Origin: Nocardia cyriacigeorgica | Lineage (GTDB): Bacteria; Actinomycetota; Actinomycetes; Mycobacteriales; Mycobacteriaceae | Direction of reading: 5' to 3' | Assembly (NCBI RefSeq): GCF_029868385.1 | Contig: NZ_JARWNX010000022.1 | Span: forward strand, 62,001 to 126,000 | Length of the DNA stretch: 64,000 nt | In this document: piece after piece, positions 8,001-20,455 of the stretch | How positions within the stretch are numbered: the first letter of the stretch is position 1 | Layout of the letters: each line of letters opens with the position of its first letter | Program-made: the position numbers and the translations under genes | The notes under the pieces: generated by a model | What the model was told of the DNA's origin: nothing | What the model saw: the letters and a program-made list of their open reading frames with translations, nothing else | The model's database searches: none

Positions 8001-8417
8001 TCAGAGCCCGAGCAGATCGGCGCGGTCGGTGAGCGCGCGGAAGCGTTCGCGTGGATCGGTGACGAGTTTGCGCGCGGTGAGATCGAGCAGCCCGCCGGTG
8101 ACCCGGAACTCGGCCGAGACGGTGCCGTCGAGCCTGCGGATCTGCTGGCGCATGGTGAAGATCTTGCCCTCCTGCCATTCGAACTCGCAGGTGACCTCCA
8201 CTTCGTCACCGCCGCGCAGTTCGCGCAGATATTTGATGCTCTGTTCGAGCACCACCGGACCGACGCCACTGGCGATCAGCTTGTCCTGGCCGATCCCGGC
8301 CGCGCGCAGCAGCTCCCACCGCGCATGTTCGGCGTACTGCAAGTACACGGCCTGATTCAGGTGGCCCTGGACGTCGAGCTCGTAACCGCGAACGATGACG
8401 GGGACGGAGAAGGTCAT
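8001..8417 (-). CDS. YbgC/FadM-type acyl-CoA thioesterase
   Basis: 138 residues of the 4-hydroxybenzoyl-CoA thioesterase branch of hotdog proteins. The signature is near the N-terminus: GYELDVQGHLNQAVYLQYAEHARWELL, with the Asp of ELDVQGH as the usual catalytic residue. EVEVTCEFEWQEGKIFTMRQQI forms the central strands. I start it at the ATG at 8417; upstream in-frame sequence overlaps the cupin gene in low-complexity frame. It follows the cupin gene by 52 bases on the same strand. The acyl substrate is unknown. Confidence 0.85.
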   Translation of the reverse strand: MTFSVPVIVRGYELDVQGHLNQAVYLQYAEHARWELLRAAGIGQDKLIASGVGPVVLEQSIKYLRELRGGDEVEVTCEFEWQEGKIFTMRQQIRRLDGTVSAEFRVTGGLLDLTARKLVTDPRERFRALTDRADLLGL

Positions 8418-8469
8418 GCCTAGCCGAACTCGCGGGCGCCGGGAATTGTTCCCTCCGTCGAAAGTGGTG

Positions 8470-8970
8470 CTATCGGTCGCGACCGGCGCTGCGTTCGCGC
8501 CACCAGTGCGGTGCGTCGACGAAGTGGTTGTCGAACTCGTCCTGGGCGGCGCCGAGATCGGCGAGGGAGGCCTCGCTGTTGGCGATCCGATCCAGCAGCC
8601 GGAAATATTCGAAGCGTTGTACACCGGGCATGAGCGCGATCAGGATGCGCGCGTCGCTGTCGGGTGTCGCGCCGAAGGCGTGCGGCATGAGTCGGGGGAC
8701 CAGGATCGATCCGCCCTCGGCGACGGTCACGATCTCATCGCCCGCCAGCAGTTGCAGCTCACCCGCGGCGATATAGAACAGCTCGTCGGACCGGGTGTGA
8801 TAGTGCGGTGCCGCACCGTCTGCGCCGCGGGCCATGGTGACCTCGAGGGTGCTGACCGATCCGCCCGCATCATCGGAGTCGATGAGCAGCCGCATCTGCG
8901 TGGCGCCGGTGCCGAGTCGCTCGGCGTCCTGTGGCTGACGGATGACGGCACTGCGGTCGGTGGTCGACAT
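8470..8970 (-). CDS. Cupin-domain protein
   Basis: 166 residues with a single beta-barrel cupin of the quercetin-dioxygenase-like type. The metal-binding first motif is PHYHTRSDELFYIAAGEL (residues about 55-72) and the second is near GGSILVPRLMPHAFGA. A C-terminal helical part ends HWWRERS. It is divergent from a MarR gene across a 68-base promoter region, which suggests regulation by that MarR protein. It may be an oxygenase or a small-molecule sensor/isomerase. Confidence 0.85.
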   Translation of the reverse strand: MSTTDRSAVIRQPQDAERLGTGATQMRLLIDSDDAGGSVSTLEVTMARGADGAAPHYHTRSDELFYIAAGELQLLAGDEIVTVAEGGSILVPRLMPHAFGATPDSDARILIALMPGVQRFEYFRLLDRIANSEASLADLGAAQDEFDNHFVDAPHWWRERSAGRDR

Positions 8971-8994
8971 GTCGGCTCCAGTCGTTCGTCAATT

Positions 8995-9027
8995 TATAAT
9001 TCGCTACCGAACTATATCGCAGCGAAT
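8995..9027. promoter_or_regulatory. Divergent cupin/marR promoter with inverted repeat
   Basis: The 68-base gap is AT-rich for this genome. A perfect TATAAT at 8995-9000 can serve as -10 for marR, and the complementary strand offers TATAAA-like sequence for the cupin gene. ATTCGCT (8999-9005) and AGCGAAT (9021-9027) form an inverted repeat with a 15-base spacer, a plausible MarR operator overlapping both promoters. Confidence 0.45.
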
Positions 9028-9038
9028 AGAATGCGTCC

Positions 9039-9548
9039 ATGACCGATTCGACAACCGACGCCGTGGACGCGATCGTCGCCCAATGGCGCCGGGAACGCCC
9101 GGACCTCGAGCTGGAGGCGATGGCGGTACTCGGACGCCTGGCGAGGCTCGAGTCCGTGGCCCGGCGCGAGGTCGAAGCCGTGTTCCTCGCACACGGACTG
9201 CACCGCGGCGAATTCGATGTGCTGGCGGCACTGCGGCGGGCCGGGGAACCGTTCGAACTGAATCCCTCGGTCCTCGCCGACACGCTCATGTTGTCGCGGG
9301 CGGGTATGACCGGACGGCTGGACCGGTTGGAATCGGCGGGTCTGGTGCGCCGCATCGCCGATGCCGCCGATCGGCGCGCGATCCGGGTAGCGCTCACCGA
9401 CGAGGGGCGCGCCCTGGTCGACACGGTTGTCACGGCGCATACCGAGAACGAAACCCGGTTGCTGTCAGTGCTTTCCGCCGCCGATCGCAGGGAGCTGGAC
9501 CGCATCGTGCGCGCGCTGCTCACCGGGCTGGAAGCCGAAACTCCCTGA
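9039..9548 (+). CDS. MarR-family transcriptional regulator
   Basis: 169 residues with the MarR winged-helix fold: GEFDVLAALRRAGEPFELNPSVLADTLMLSRAGMTGRLDRLESAGLVRRIADAAD spans helices and wing (about residues 54-112), followed by a dimerisation helix. Such proteins repress neighbouring genes and release DNA on binding a phenolic or similar ligand. Its divergent position suggests it controls the cupin gene and itself. Confidence 0.9.
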   Translation: MTDSTTDAVDAIVAQWRRERPDLELEAMAVLGRLARLESVARREVEAVFLAHGLHRGEFDVLAALRRAGEPFELNPSVLADTLMLSRAGMTGRLDRLESAGLVRRIADAADRRAIRVALTDEGRALVDTVVTAHTENETRLLSVLSAADRRELDRIVRALLTGLEAETP

Positions 9549-9681
9549 GCCGGGGTTCGGGGTGGGCGCTACTGGGGCGGAACAGGCGGCGGGGCACAGG
9601 GGGGCTTCGCCGGTGTTGCGGCACCTCGACGACTGCCGAATATCTCTGGGCTGCCGAGCTGTTCGGAGAGTCGGCTCGCGA

Positions 9682-10248
9682 TCACTCTCTGCGGCGCACC
9701 GAGGCCTCGACGAGGTCCAGCACGGCTGAAAGGTTTTCGTTCGTATGGCCGGAGGCGATGCGGGCGATGAGGCCATCCAGCACGAGGTCGAGGTAGCCGA
9801 GCAGGACATCGGTCGGCACATCGTCGCGTAGTGCGCCCGCGGCCTTGCGCCGCTCCAGTCGGGCCAGCGTGGCGGCGGTGAGTTCGGCCGAACGCTGGGT
9901 CCATCCGGCCCGGAATTCGGGATCGGTGCGCAGCCTGCGGGCGATCTCGAGCCGGGTGCCGAGCCAGTTGAACTGCTCGGGGTTGGCCAGCATATCCCGC
10001 ATGACCTGCACGAGGCCCTGGTTGGCCGCGACATCGGCCATCCGCTCGGCATCCTCTTGAGCGAGGGCCAGGAACAGGGCGTCCTTATCGCGGAAATGAT
10101 GGAAGATCGCCCCGCGCGATAGGCCGATGGCCTCCTCCAGTCGGCGCACGGTGGCGCCGTCGTAACCGAACTCGGCGAAACAGCGCCGAGCACCATCGAG
10201 TATCTGGCTGCGCCGGGCAGCGAGGTGATCGTCACTGACCTTCGGCAT
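9682..10248 (-). CDS. acnR: TetR-family repressor of aconitase, AcnR
   Basis: 188 residues. The TetR DNA-binding domain is at the N-terminus (QILDGARRCFAEFGYDGATVRRLEEAIGLSRGAIFHHFRDKDALF, about 14-58) with a helical ligand/dimer domain after it. The start ATG at 10248 is preferred because the 24 upstream in-frame residues are outside the fold. It lies downstream of acn on the same strand, the arrangement of C. glutamicum acn-acnR and of Rv1475c-Rv1474c. In C. glutamicum AcnR represses acn; the matching operator is seen upstream of acn here (13384-13399). Confidence 0.9.
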   Translation of the reverse strand: MPKVSDDHLAARRSQILDGARRCFAEFGYDGATVRRLEEAIGLSRGAIFHHFRDKDALFLALAQEDAERMADVAANQGLVQVMRDMLANPEQFNWLGTRLEIARRLRTDPEFRAGWTQRSAELTAATLARLERRKAAGALRDDVPTDVLLGYLDLVLDGLIARIASGHTNENLSAVLDLVEASVRRRE

Positions 10249-10308
10249 GGGCGAACTCCCTCGGAGTCTTGGTGCGAACGAGAAATATCGAGTCGGAGGA
10301 ATGCGCGA

Positions 10309-10342
10309 AGGTCCGCGCACCGCGGGTGCGGTGCGCGGACCT
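10309..10342 (-). terminator. Strong hairpin between acn and acnR
   Basis: Bases 10309-10323 and 10328-10342 form a perfect 15-bp, very GC-rich stem with a 4-base loop (GGGT). It lies about 120 bases after the acn stop and 60 bases before the acnR start. There is no U tract. It may terminate part of the acn transcripts and so lower acnR expression. Confidence 0.55.
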
Positions 10343-10412
10343 CACTGTGCGCATCGCGGCGATTGTGTCAGCCGCTGGTCGGATCCTTTCCCGCTGCGGG
10401 GAAGCGGCGTTG

Positions 10413-13592
<3,180 letters not shown>

Positions 13593-14153
13593 ATGACCGT
13601 CTCGCACACCTGGGCTTTTTCGCTCGTCGCCACGGAGCTACCGGACAACACCGACCTCGGTGATATCCGGGCCGATCTGGCCGGTGACGGTGTAGCCGCG
13701 CCCGAGGGCAAGGATCAGTCCGAACTGGCCGCCATCGTGGCTCAGGCGCGCGCCGACGGCATCCCGCTCAGTGTGGTCGTCGTACAGGGCAATCCGTGGC
13801 ACGATTCCAGCTTGCGCGATCTGGCGACCGAGGTCGGCAAGTTTCAGCACGGCACCGTCGCCGTTTTCAGCGACGACTGGATGGGCACCTACAGCGATTC
13901 GATCAGCAGGGTGCACCTGGAATGGGCCGAGGACGCCGCGAAATGGAAGGGCGGCAAGTCCGAGGAGGCGGTGCAGATCTTCACCGATCGGCTGCACCAG
14001 GAGGAATCGGTGCCGTGGACCGGGTTCACCAGTGTGCTGCTCGCGGGCACCGTTCTGGCCGTCGGCGGTCTGTACTGGGTGAAGCGTCGACGGGCCGCCG
14101 CCGAATCGTCTCCGGCGGACCCCGCGGATGATTCGGCATCTGCCGCAGTCTGA
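13593..14153 (+). CDS. DUF6676 / Rv1476-family membrane protein
   Basis: About 186 residues. The N-terminal two thirds resemble a TPM-like soluble domain (DIRADLAGDGVAAP, then LSVVVVQGNPWHDSSLRDLATEVGK and TVAVFSDDWMGTYSDSISR). One membrane helix follows near the C-terminus (WTGFTSVLLAGTVLAVGGLYWV), then a basic and Ser/Ala-rich tail. The family sits between acn and the ripA endopeptidase in mycobacteria, as here, and is linked to the cell envelope without a defined function. The start is uncertain: ATG 13593, ATG 13566 and GTG 13560 are all in frame. Confidence 0.8.
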   Translation: MTVSHTWAFSLVATELPDNTDLGDIRADLAGDGVAAPEGKDQSELAAIVAQARADGIPLSVVVVQGNPWHDSSLRDLATEVGKFQHGTVAVFSDDWMGTYSDSISRVHLEWAEDAAKWKGGKSEEAVQIFTDRLHQEESVPWTGFTSVLLAGTVLAVGGLYWVKRRRAAAESSPADPADDSASAAV

Positions 14154-14165
14154 GCCTCTTCGTTG

Positions 14166-14190
14166 AATGCGTCTCGATCCGAGACGCATT
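14166..14190 (+). terminator. Hairpin after the DUF6676 gene
   Basis: AATGCGTCTCG (14166-14176) pairs perfectly with CGAGACGCATT (14180-14190), an 11-bp stem with a 3-base loop followed by TTCC. It starts 12 bases after the stop codon. It suggests that ripA has its own promoter in the 240 bases that follow. As a near-perfect palindrome it could alternatively bind a protein. Confidence 0.5.
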
Positions 14191-14433
14191 TCCTGACGGT
14201 CGGTTTGTTTTCCAGGGGTGAACCCTGTGCCATATCCGGCTAATTTCGAGCAAAGCGCAAATTACGCGTCTGTGATTCCGTTGCTGTAGTTCCGACGGTG
14301 ACGGAAGTGTCGTACGGTTCGAGTGATCGCTGTTGGGGAAAGAGTGTTAACAGGGCAATTTGCCGACCACAGTGCTGCGTGGGTCGGCTGGTGCTCGTGA
14401 TGCCACACCGCAGTCGGGTCGCCTGGAGGTGCG

Positions 14434-15909
14434 ATGCGCAACACGCGAGGGGTCCGTCATCGTCGTCCCGTGTCGATCGCTCTCGGTTTGCTGATATCGG
14501 CGGCGATCGTCATCACCGGCGCGCCGTCGACAGCGGTTCCGCCGCCTCCGCCCAATCCGAGCGACGGTGAACTGGCCGACGCCGGAGCGCGGGTCGACGC
14601 CGGTATCGGCCAGGTGGGTGTGCTGATCAATCAGGTGGCCGTCGTCGACCAGCAGGTGCGTCAACTCGATGACGCGGTGGCGCAGCGACGCGAGCAGGTC
14701 AACAAGGCGTTGGTCGACCTACAGAACGCGCGCGATGCCGCCGACGCGGCCGCCGACCTGGTCGCGACCACGCAGCGCGATCTCACCGACGCGGGCGCGC
14801 GAGTCGACCGGGCGCGCACCGATTTCGACGAATTCGCCACCCAGGCCTACACCCGCCCCGGCACCGGCACGATGATGACCTACCTCTCGGCCGCCGATCC
14901 CGACGCCGCCCTCGACCGCGCCCAGATCATCGGCCTGGTCACCAAGAATCAGCAGCAGGTGATGGACGGCCTGCGGCGCGCCCAGATCGACCAGGGCAAC
15001 AAGAACGCGGGTGCGCGCCAGGCCAAGACCGCCGCCGACGCCGCGGCCGCCGACGCCGAGCAGAAGAAGGTCGCCGCCGAGGACGCGGTGAGCACGGCGA
15101 CGGCGGAACTGAACCAGCAGACGAGCGTCCGAGACGATCTGCTGCGCCAGCGCGCCGATGCCCAGGCCCGCTTGGACGCGGCGCGGATGAACGTCACCGG
15201 ATTGCAGGGCCAGCGCGATGCCTACCAGGCCTGGGATCAGCAGCGCCGGGCCGAAGAAGCGGCGGTGCTGGCGGCGGCCGCGGCCGCGGCGGCGCGCGCT
15301 GCGGCCGACCAGGCGGCCAAGGATCGCGCGGCCCAACTCGGCGCGGGTAAACGTCCACACACCCAGCTCGAGGACACACCGCGCACGACCAAACCCACAC
15401 CGAAGCCCGGTGGTGACGAGGACGAATCCGGCAGCGATGAGTCCGGGAGCGAGGACGAGGACAGCGACGTCCCCTCCGTCACCGGCAGCGAGGCGATCGA
15501 GATCGTCGTCGATCGGGCCATGTCCCAGCTCGGCGTCACCTACGCCTGGGGCGGCGGTGACGAGGACGGCCCGACCCTCGGCATCCGTGATGGCGGCGTG
15601 GCCGACAGCCACGGCGATTACAACAAGGTCGGTTTCGACTGTTCCGGGTTGATGCTCTACGCCTTCGCCGGTATCGGTGTCTCGTTGCCGCACTACAGCG
15701 GCTATCAGTACAACGCGGGCACCCGGGTGCCGGTCGACGAGCGAGAACGCGGCGACATGCTCTTCTGGGGCCCGAACGGCAGTCAGCACGTCGCGTTGTA
15801 TCTGGGCGACGGAAAAATGGTGGAGGCGCCGCAGTCCGGCGACGTGGTGAAGGTTTCCCCCGTGCGGGAATCGGGCATCATGCCCTATGCGGTACGCATC
15901 GTCAGCTAA
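14434..15909 (+). CDS. ripA: RipA-like NlpC/P60 peptidoglycan endopeptidase
   Basis: 491 residues. A signal peptide (about 1-34, ending near GAPSTA) is followed by a Pro-rich start and a long Ala/Gln/Arg coiled coil (about 50-290) as in RipA. An acidic, low-complexity linker (about 310-345) leads to a C-terminal NlpC/P60 domain. The catalytic Cys is in FDCSG (C403) and the catalytic His in QHVALYLG (H452). Such enzymes cut the D-Glu-mDAP bond of the stem peptide during cell separation; the coiled coil normally blocks the active site until processed. The start has GGAGG upstream. M. tuberculosis has a second enzyme, RipB, directly after RipA; none is present here. Confidence 0.93.
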   Translation: MRNTRGVRHRRPVSIALGLLISAAIVITGAPSTAVPPPPPNPSDGELADAGARVDAGIGQVGVLINQVAVVDQQVRQLDDAVAQRREQVNKALVDLQNARDAADAAADLVATTQRDLTDAGARVDRARTDFDEFATQAYTRPGTGTMMTYLSAADPDAALDRAQIIGLVTKNQQQVMDGLRRAQIDQGNKNAGARQAKTAADAAAADAEQKKVAAEDAVSTATAELNQQTSVRDDLLRQRADAQARLDAARMNVTGLQGQRDAYQAWDQQRRAEEAAVLAAAAAAAARAAADQAAKDRAAQLGAGKRPHTQLEDTPRTTKPTPKPGGDEDESGSDESGSEDEDSDVPSVTGSEAIEIVVDRAMSQLGVTYAWGGGDEDGPTLGIRDGGVADSHGDYNKVGFDCSGLMLYAFAGIGVSLPHYSGYQYNAGTRVPVDERERGDMLFWGPNGSQHVALYLGDGKMVEAPQSGDVVKVSPVRESGIMPYAVRIVS

Positions 15910-16007
15910 CGGGGTGATCCGCCCTGCCGGAGCGAACCCTGTCTGCTCGCAGCGAATGCGGACCCGCCGCCTGCACGTACGGTGGACCACAGATCGCTGC
16001 GGGCGCT

Positions 16008-16030
16008 CGAATTCCGGCGCCGAATTCCGG
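16008..16030. repeat. 13-base-spaced direct repeat upstream of moxR
   Basis: CGAATTCCGG occurs at 16008-16017 and 16021-16030 in the 203-base gap before moxR. It may be a regulator site; no partner is known. Confidence 0.35.
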
Positions 16031-16112
16031 CATATCGGGTCCGGTTGCGGCGAATGCGGTCATTACCTGGAATAGTTGTGGCAACACGCACAAGACCAAG
16101 GCGAAAGCGGGG

Positions 16113-17315
16113 ATGTTGGTGACTTCGACGGACGGTGTCAGCGGGGCAAGTTTGGCGAAAAAGGCGCCTGCACCCGGGTCGAGCACCCTCGAGCGTGACG
16201 TCCAGACCCTCGAGAAGGCGATCTACGAGGTCAAGCGGGTCATCGTCGGACAGGACCGGCTCGTCGAGCGGCTGCTGGTCGGTGTGCTCGCCCGCGGCCA
16301 CGTACTGCTCGAGGGTGTACCGGGTATCGCGAAGACCCTGGCGGTGGAGACCTTCGCCAAGGTCGTGGGTGGCTCCTTCTCCCGCGTCCAGTTCACGCCC
16401 GACCTGGTGCCCACCGACCTCATCGGTACCCGCATCTACCGGCAGGGCCGCGAGGAGTTCGACACCGAACTCGGCCCCGTGGTGGCGAACTTCGTGCTCG
16501 CCGACGAGATCAACCGCGCACCCGCGAAGGTGCAGTCGGCGCTGCTCGAGGTGATGGCCGAACGGCACGTCTCCATCGGTGGCAAGACCTACCCGATGCC
16601 GGATCCGTTCCTGGTCATGGCAACCCAGAACCCGATCGAGAGCGAAGGCGTGTACCCGCTGCCCGAGGCGCAGCGTGACCGCTTCCTGTTCAAGGTCGTC
16701 GTGGACTACCCCTCGGTGGAGGAAGAGCGCGAGATCATCTACCGGATGGGTGTGAGCGCGCCGGAAGCCAAGCAGATCCTGGAACCGGCCGAACTCATCC
16801 GGTTGCAGCAGCTGGCCGCCAACACCTTCGTGCACCACGCACTGGTCGACTACGTCGTCCGGGTGATCGCCGCGACCCGCACACCCGCCGAATTCGGCAT
16901 GAACGATGTGGCCAACTGGATCTCCTACGGCGCCTCCCCGCGCGCGAGCCTCGGCATCATCGCCGCGGCGCGTGCGGTCGCGCTGATCCGCGGCCGCGAT
17001 TACGTGGTGCCGCAGGATGTGGTCGAGGTGATCCCGGATGTGCTGCGGCACCGGCTGGTGCTGTCCTACGACGCCCTCGCCGACGAGATCAGCCCCGAAG
17101 ACGTCATCAAGCGCGTTTTGCAGACCGTCGGTCTGCCGCAGGTCGCGCCGCAGGCGGTCGGCCAGGGCGCGCCCACCGCGCCCGCTCCGGCCAACGGCAC
17201 CCAGGCCAACGGCCCCGCGCCGCAGCAGCAGTCGGCGCCGCCGCAGCAGCCGGTGCCCCCGCAGCCGCAGTCGAACCAGGTGCCGCAGGCCGCCGTCAAC
17301 AGCCAGTCGAAGTGA
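16113..17315 (+). CDS. moxR: MoxR-family AAA+ ATPase
   Basis: 400 residues. The MoxR AAA+ core spans about 30-340: Walker A GVPGIAKTLAVE, Walker B NFVLADEINRAPAKVQSALLEVMAE, sensor region MATQNPIESEGVYPLPEAQRDRFLFK. The last 55 residues are a Gln/Pro/Ala-rich tail. MoxR proteins act as chaperones that help fold or insert metal into partner proteins, usually encoded with DUF58 and VWA proteins. The stop overlaps the next start (GTGA), so the three genes form one operon. It corresponds to Rv1479. Confidence 0.95.
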   Translation: MLVTSTDGVSGASLAKKAPAPGSSTLERDVQTLEKAIYEVKRVIVGQDRLVERLLVGVLARGHVLLEGVPGIAKTLAVETFAKVVGGSFSRVQFTPDLVPTDLIGTRIYRQGREEFDTELGPVVANFVLADEINRAPAKVQSALLEVMAERHVSIGGKTYPMPDPFLVMATQNPIESEGVYPLPEAQRDRFLFKVVVDYPSVEEEREIIYRMGVSAPEAKQILEPAELIRLQQLAANTFVHHALVDYVVRVIAATRTPAEFGMNDVANWISYGASPRASLGIIAAARAVALIRGRDYVVPQDVVEVIPDVLRHRLVLSYDALADEISPEDVIKRVLQTVGLPQVAPQAVGQGAPTAPAPANGTQANGPAPQQQSAPPQQPVPPQPQSNQVPQAAVNSQSK

Positions 17316-18298
17316 CGGCGACGCCGGAGCCGGTCGACCGAGTACCGATGTCATCGCACGCACCACCCTCGTTCCGAGCCGGCGAGCTGACCGACCCGAA
17401 GCTGTCGGCGGCGCTGAAGACCCTGGAGCTCACCGTGCGCCGACGCCTCGACGGCGTACTGCACGGTGATCACCTCGGCCTGATCCCCGGTCCCGGTTCC
17501 GAACCGGGGGAGGCCCGCGCCTACCAGCCCGGTGACGATGTGCGCCAGATGGATTGGTCGGTCACCGCGCGCACCACACATCCGCACGTGCGGCAGATGA
17601 TCGCCGACCGCGAACTGGAGACCTGGATGGTGGTCGACCTGTCGGCCAGCCTGGACTTCGGTACCGCGGCCTGTCAGAAGCGCGATCTCGCCATTGCCGC
17701 CGCCGCGGCCATCACGCATCTGACCAGCGGCGGCGGTAACCGCATCGGCGCCGTCGTGGCGACGGGTGAACATCTCACCCGGATTCCGGCGCGTAGCGGC
17801 CGGGTGCACGCGCAGTCGCTGCTGCGCGGTATCGCGACCACCCCGCACGCCCGCGACGGTGTGCGCGGTGATCTGCGCACCGCGATCGAATCGCTGCGCC
17901 GTCCGCAGCGCAAACGCGGGCTGGCCGTGATCATCAGCGATTTCCTCGGTGACATCGACTGGCAGCGTTCGCTGCGCGCCATCTCCGCGCGCCACGATCT
18001 GCTGGCGGTGCAGGTATTGGATCCGCGCGATATCTCGCTGCCCGATATGGGCGATGTGGTGCTGCACGATCCGGAGACCGGCCGCACCCGCGAGTTCAGC
18101 GTCACCCCGGCGCTGCGGGCCGATTACGCGGCGGCCGCGCGGCGCCATCGTGACCAGGTGGAGCAGGCGCTGCGCAGCTGCGGCGCGCCGGTGCTCACCT
18201 TGCAGACCGATCGGGACTGGATCGCCGACGTGGTCCGGTTCGTGTCCACCCGGCGCCACAGCCTCGGCGCCCCGACCGGGCGGGTGCCACGTCAGTGA
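17312..18298 (+). CDS. DUF58 domain protein (Rv1480-like)
   Basis: 328 residues with the DUF58 hallmark GSEPGEARAYQPGDDVRQMDWSVTARTTHPHVRQ (about 67-100) followed by a degenerate von Willebrand A-like fold (VVDLSASLDFGT). DUF58 proteins are the usual partners of MoxR ATPases. The start overlaps the moxR stop by four bases; a later ATG at 17348 is possible. The next gene also overlaps by four bases. Cytoplasmic, no membrane helix. Confidence 0.92.
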   Translation: MTATPEPVDRVPMSSHAPPSFRAGELTDPKLSAALKTLELTVRRRLDGVLHGDHLGLIPGPGSEPGEARAYQPGDDVRQMDWSVTARTTHPHVRQMIADRELETWMVVDLSASLDFGTAACQKRDLAIAAAAAITHLTSGGGNRIGAVVATGEHLTRIPARSGRVHAQSLLRGIATTPHARDGVRGDLRTAIESLRRPQRKRGLAVIISDFLGDIDWQRSLRAISARHDLLAVQVLDPRDISLPDMGDVVLHDPETGRTREFSVTPALRADYAAAARRHRDQVEQALRSCGAPVLTLQTDRDWIADVVRFVSTRRHSLGAPTGRVPRQ

Positions 18299-19299
18299 GT
18301 ATTTCGCATTTCACCGCGCAGATCTGGCTCGGTTTCCTTGCCGTGGTCGCGCTCATCGCGCTCGGCTATGTGCTGGTGCAGCGCCGCAGGCACCGGCATA
18401 TGCTGCGGTTCAGCAATATGGAGCAGCTGGAGAAGGTCGCCCCCTCGCGCCCGAGTCCGCTGCGCCATGTCCCGGTGGCGTTGATCCTGATCGGCCTGGT
18501 CTTCCTCACGATCGCCGCGGCGGGCCCGACGACGGCGCAGAAGGAGCCGCGCAACCGGGCGACGGTCGTGCTGGTGATGGACGTCTCGCTGTCGATGGAA
18601 GCCACCGACGTGGAACCGAACCGGCTGGAAGTCGCGCAGAAGGCGGCCAAGAATTTCGCCGAGGGCCTCACTCCCGGCATCAACCTCGGTCTGGTGGTGT
18701 ATTCGGGTACCGCCTCGGTGCTGGTGTCACCGACCACCAACCGTGAGGCCGTCAAGGCCGCCATCGACAACATCAAGCTCAGCGAGCGCACCGCCACCGG
18801 TGAGGGCATCTTCGCCGCGTTGCAGTCGATCGAAACGCTGGCCTCGGTGCTCGGTGGTGCCGAGACGCCGCCACCGGCGCGGGTGGTGCTGATGTCGGAC
18901 GGTAAGCAGACCGTGCCCGACGATCAGGACGTCGACGATCCGCGGCACGCGTTCACCGCCGCCAGGCTCGCCAAAACCAGGAACATCCCGGTCTCGACCA
19001 TTTCCTTCGGTACCGAGTGGGGCGTCGTCGAGATTCCGGACGAGGACGGTGGCAGCCCGCAGCGGGTCCCGGTTCCGGTGGACGACGATTCTCTGCGGGA
19101 GATCGCCAAATTGTCCGGCGGGGATTTCTATACCGCGTCGAGTCTGGCCGAACTCACCGCCGTATACGACACCCTCGAACAGCAGATCGGTTATGAGATG
19201 ACCATGGGTGACGCCAGCCGCCCCTGGTTGTTGTTCGGCCTGGTGTTCATTTCCGCCGGTGTCGTCACCGGGCTGGTGTATCGGCAGCGTTTGCCGTAG
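18295..19299 (+). CDS. VWA-domain membrane protein (Rv1481-like, BatA type)
   Basis: 334 residues. Two N-terminal membrane helices (about 10-30 and 60-80) flank a short basic loop, and a C-terminal helix closes the protein (WLLFGLVFISAGVVTGLVY). Between them is a von Willebrand factor A domain with the metal-binding MIDAS motif DVSLSMEATD and the later LMSDGKQT. Its GTG start overlaps the DUF58 stop. With MoxR and DUF58 it likely forms a chaperone system at the membrane; the adjacent mycolate and peptidoglycan genes suggest an envelope role. Confidence 0.93.
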   Translation: MSISHFTAQIWLGFLAVVALIALGYVLVQRRRHRHMLRFSNMEQLEKVAPSRPSPLRHVPVALILIGLVFLTIAAAGPTTAQKEPRNRATVVLVMDVSLSMEATDVEPNRLEVAQKAAKNFAEGLTPGINLGLVVYSGTASVLVSPTTNREAVKAAIDNIKLSERTATGEGIFAALQSIETLASVLGGAETPPPARVVLMSDGKQTVPDDQDVDDPRHAFTAARLAKTRNIPVSTISFGTEWGVVEIPDEDGGSPQRVPVPVDDDSLREIAKLSGGDFYTASSLAELTAVYDTLEQQIGYEMTMGDASRPWLLFGLVFISAGVVTGLVYRQRLP

Positions 19300-19579
19300 T
19301 CGTGGCGTGTTCCGGGGGTCGAGCGGTCCCCGGAACAGCCATGTTCGGGTGCCGCCGATAATCGCGCGACGCACGCGATGTCAGGCAAATGCGCCTATTC
19401 GCGCCACACCGCGGACGCCGTCGCCTATTGCATTCCCCTGCTTTCCGTCGGGCATTCTGTGATCGACGACAGCGGAATCCGCACCGTGCGAGTTCGCACA
19501 CAGGTGAGGGCGTTCGCGCGCCCAATTGTCCTCGACTCTGCCGACCCGGCCGTGTTTTTCGCCCACCGGAACCATCGGC

Positions 19580-20350
<771 letters not shown>

Positions 20351-20455
20351 CGGCCATCACCTATCGAAAAAGCCGCGCTGACCGAATCGGGCGCGCAGCC
20401 GAGGGTCCTTCCGGACCGCGGCACACATCCACACTCCAGGGAGAACCGAGAACTC

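Noticed and set aside
14200..14433. Possible cyclic-di-AMP (ydaO) riboswitch before ripA, prompted by GGGGTGAA at about 14215
   Set aside because: The other conserved blocks of the ydaO motif are not present.
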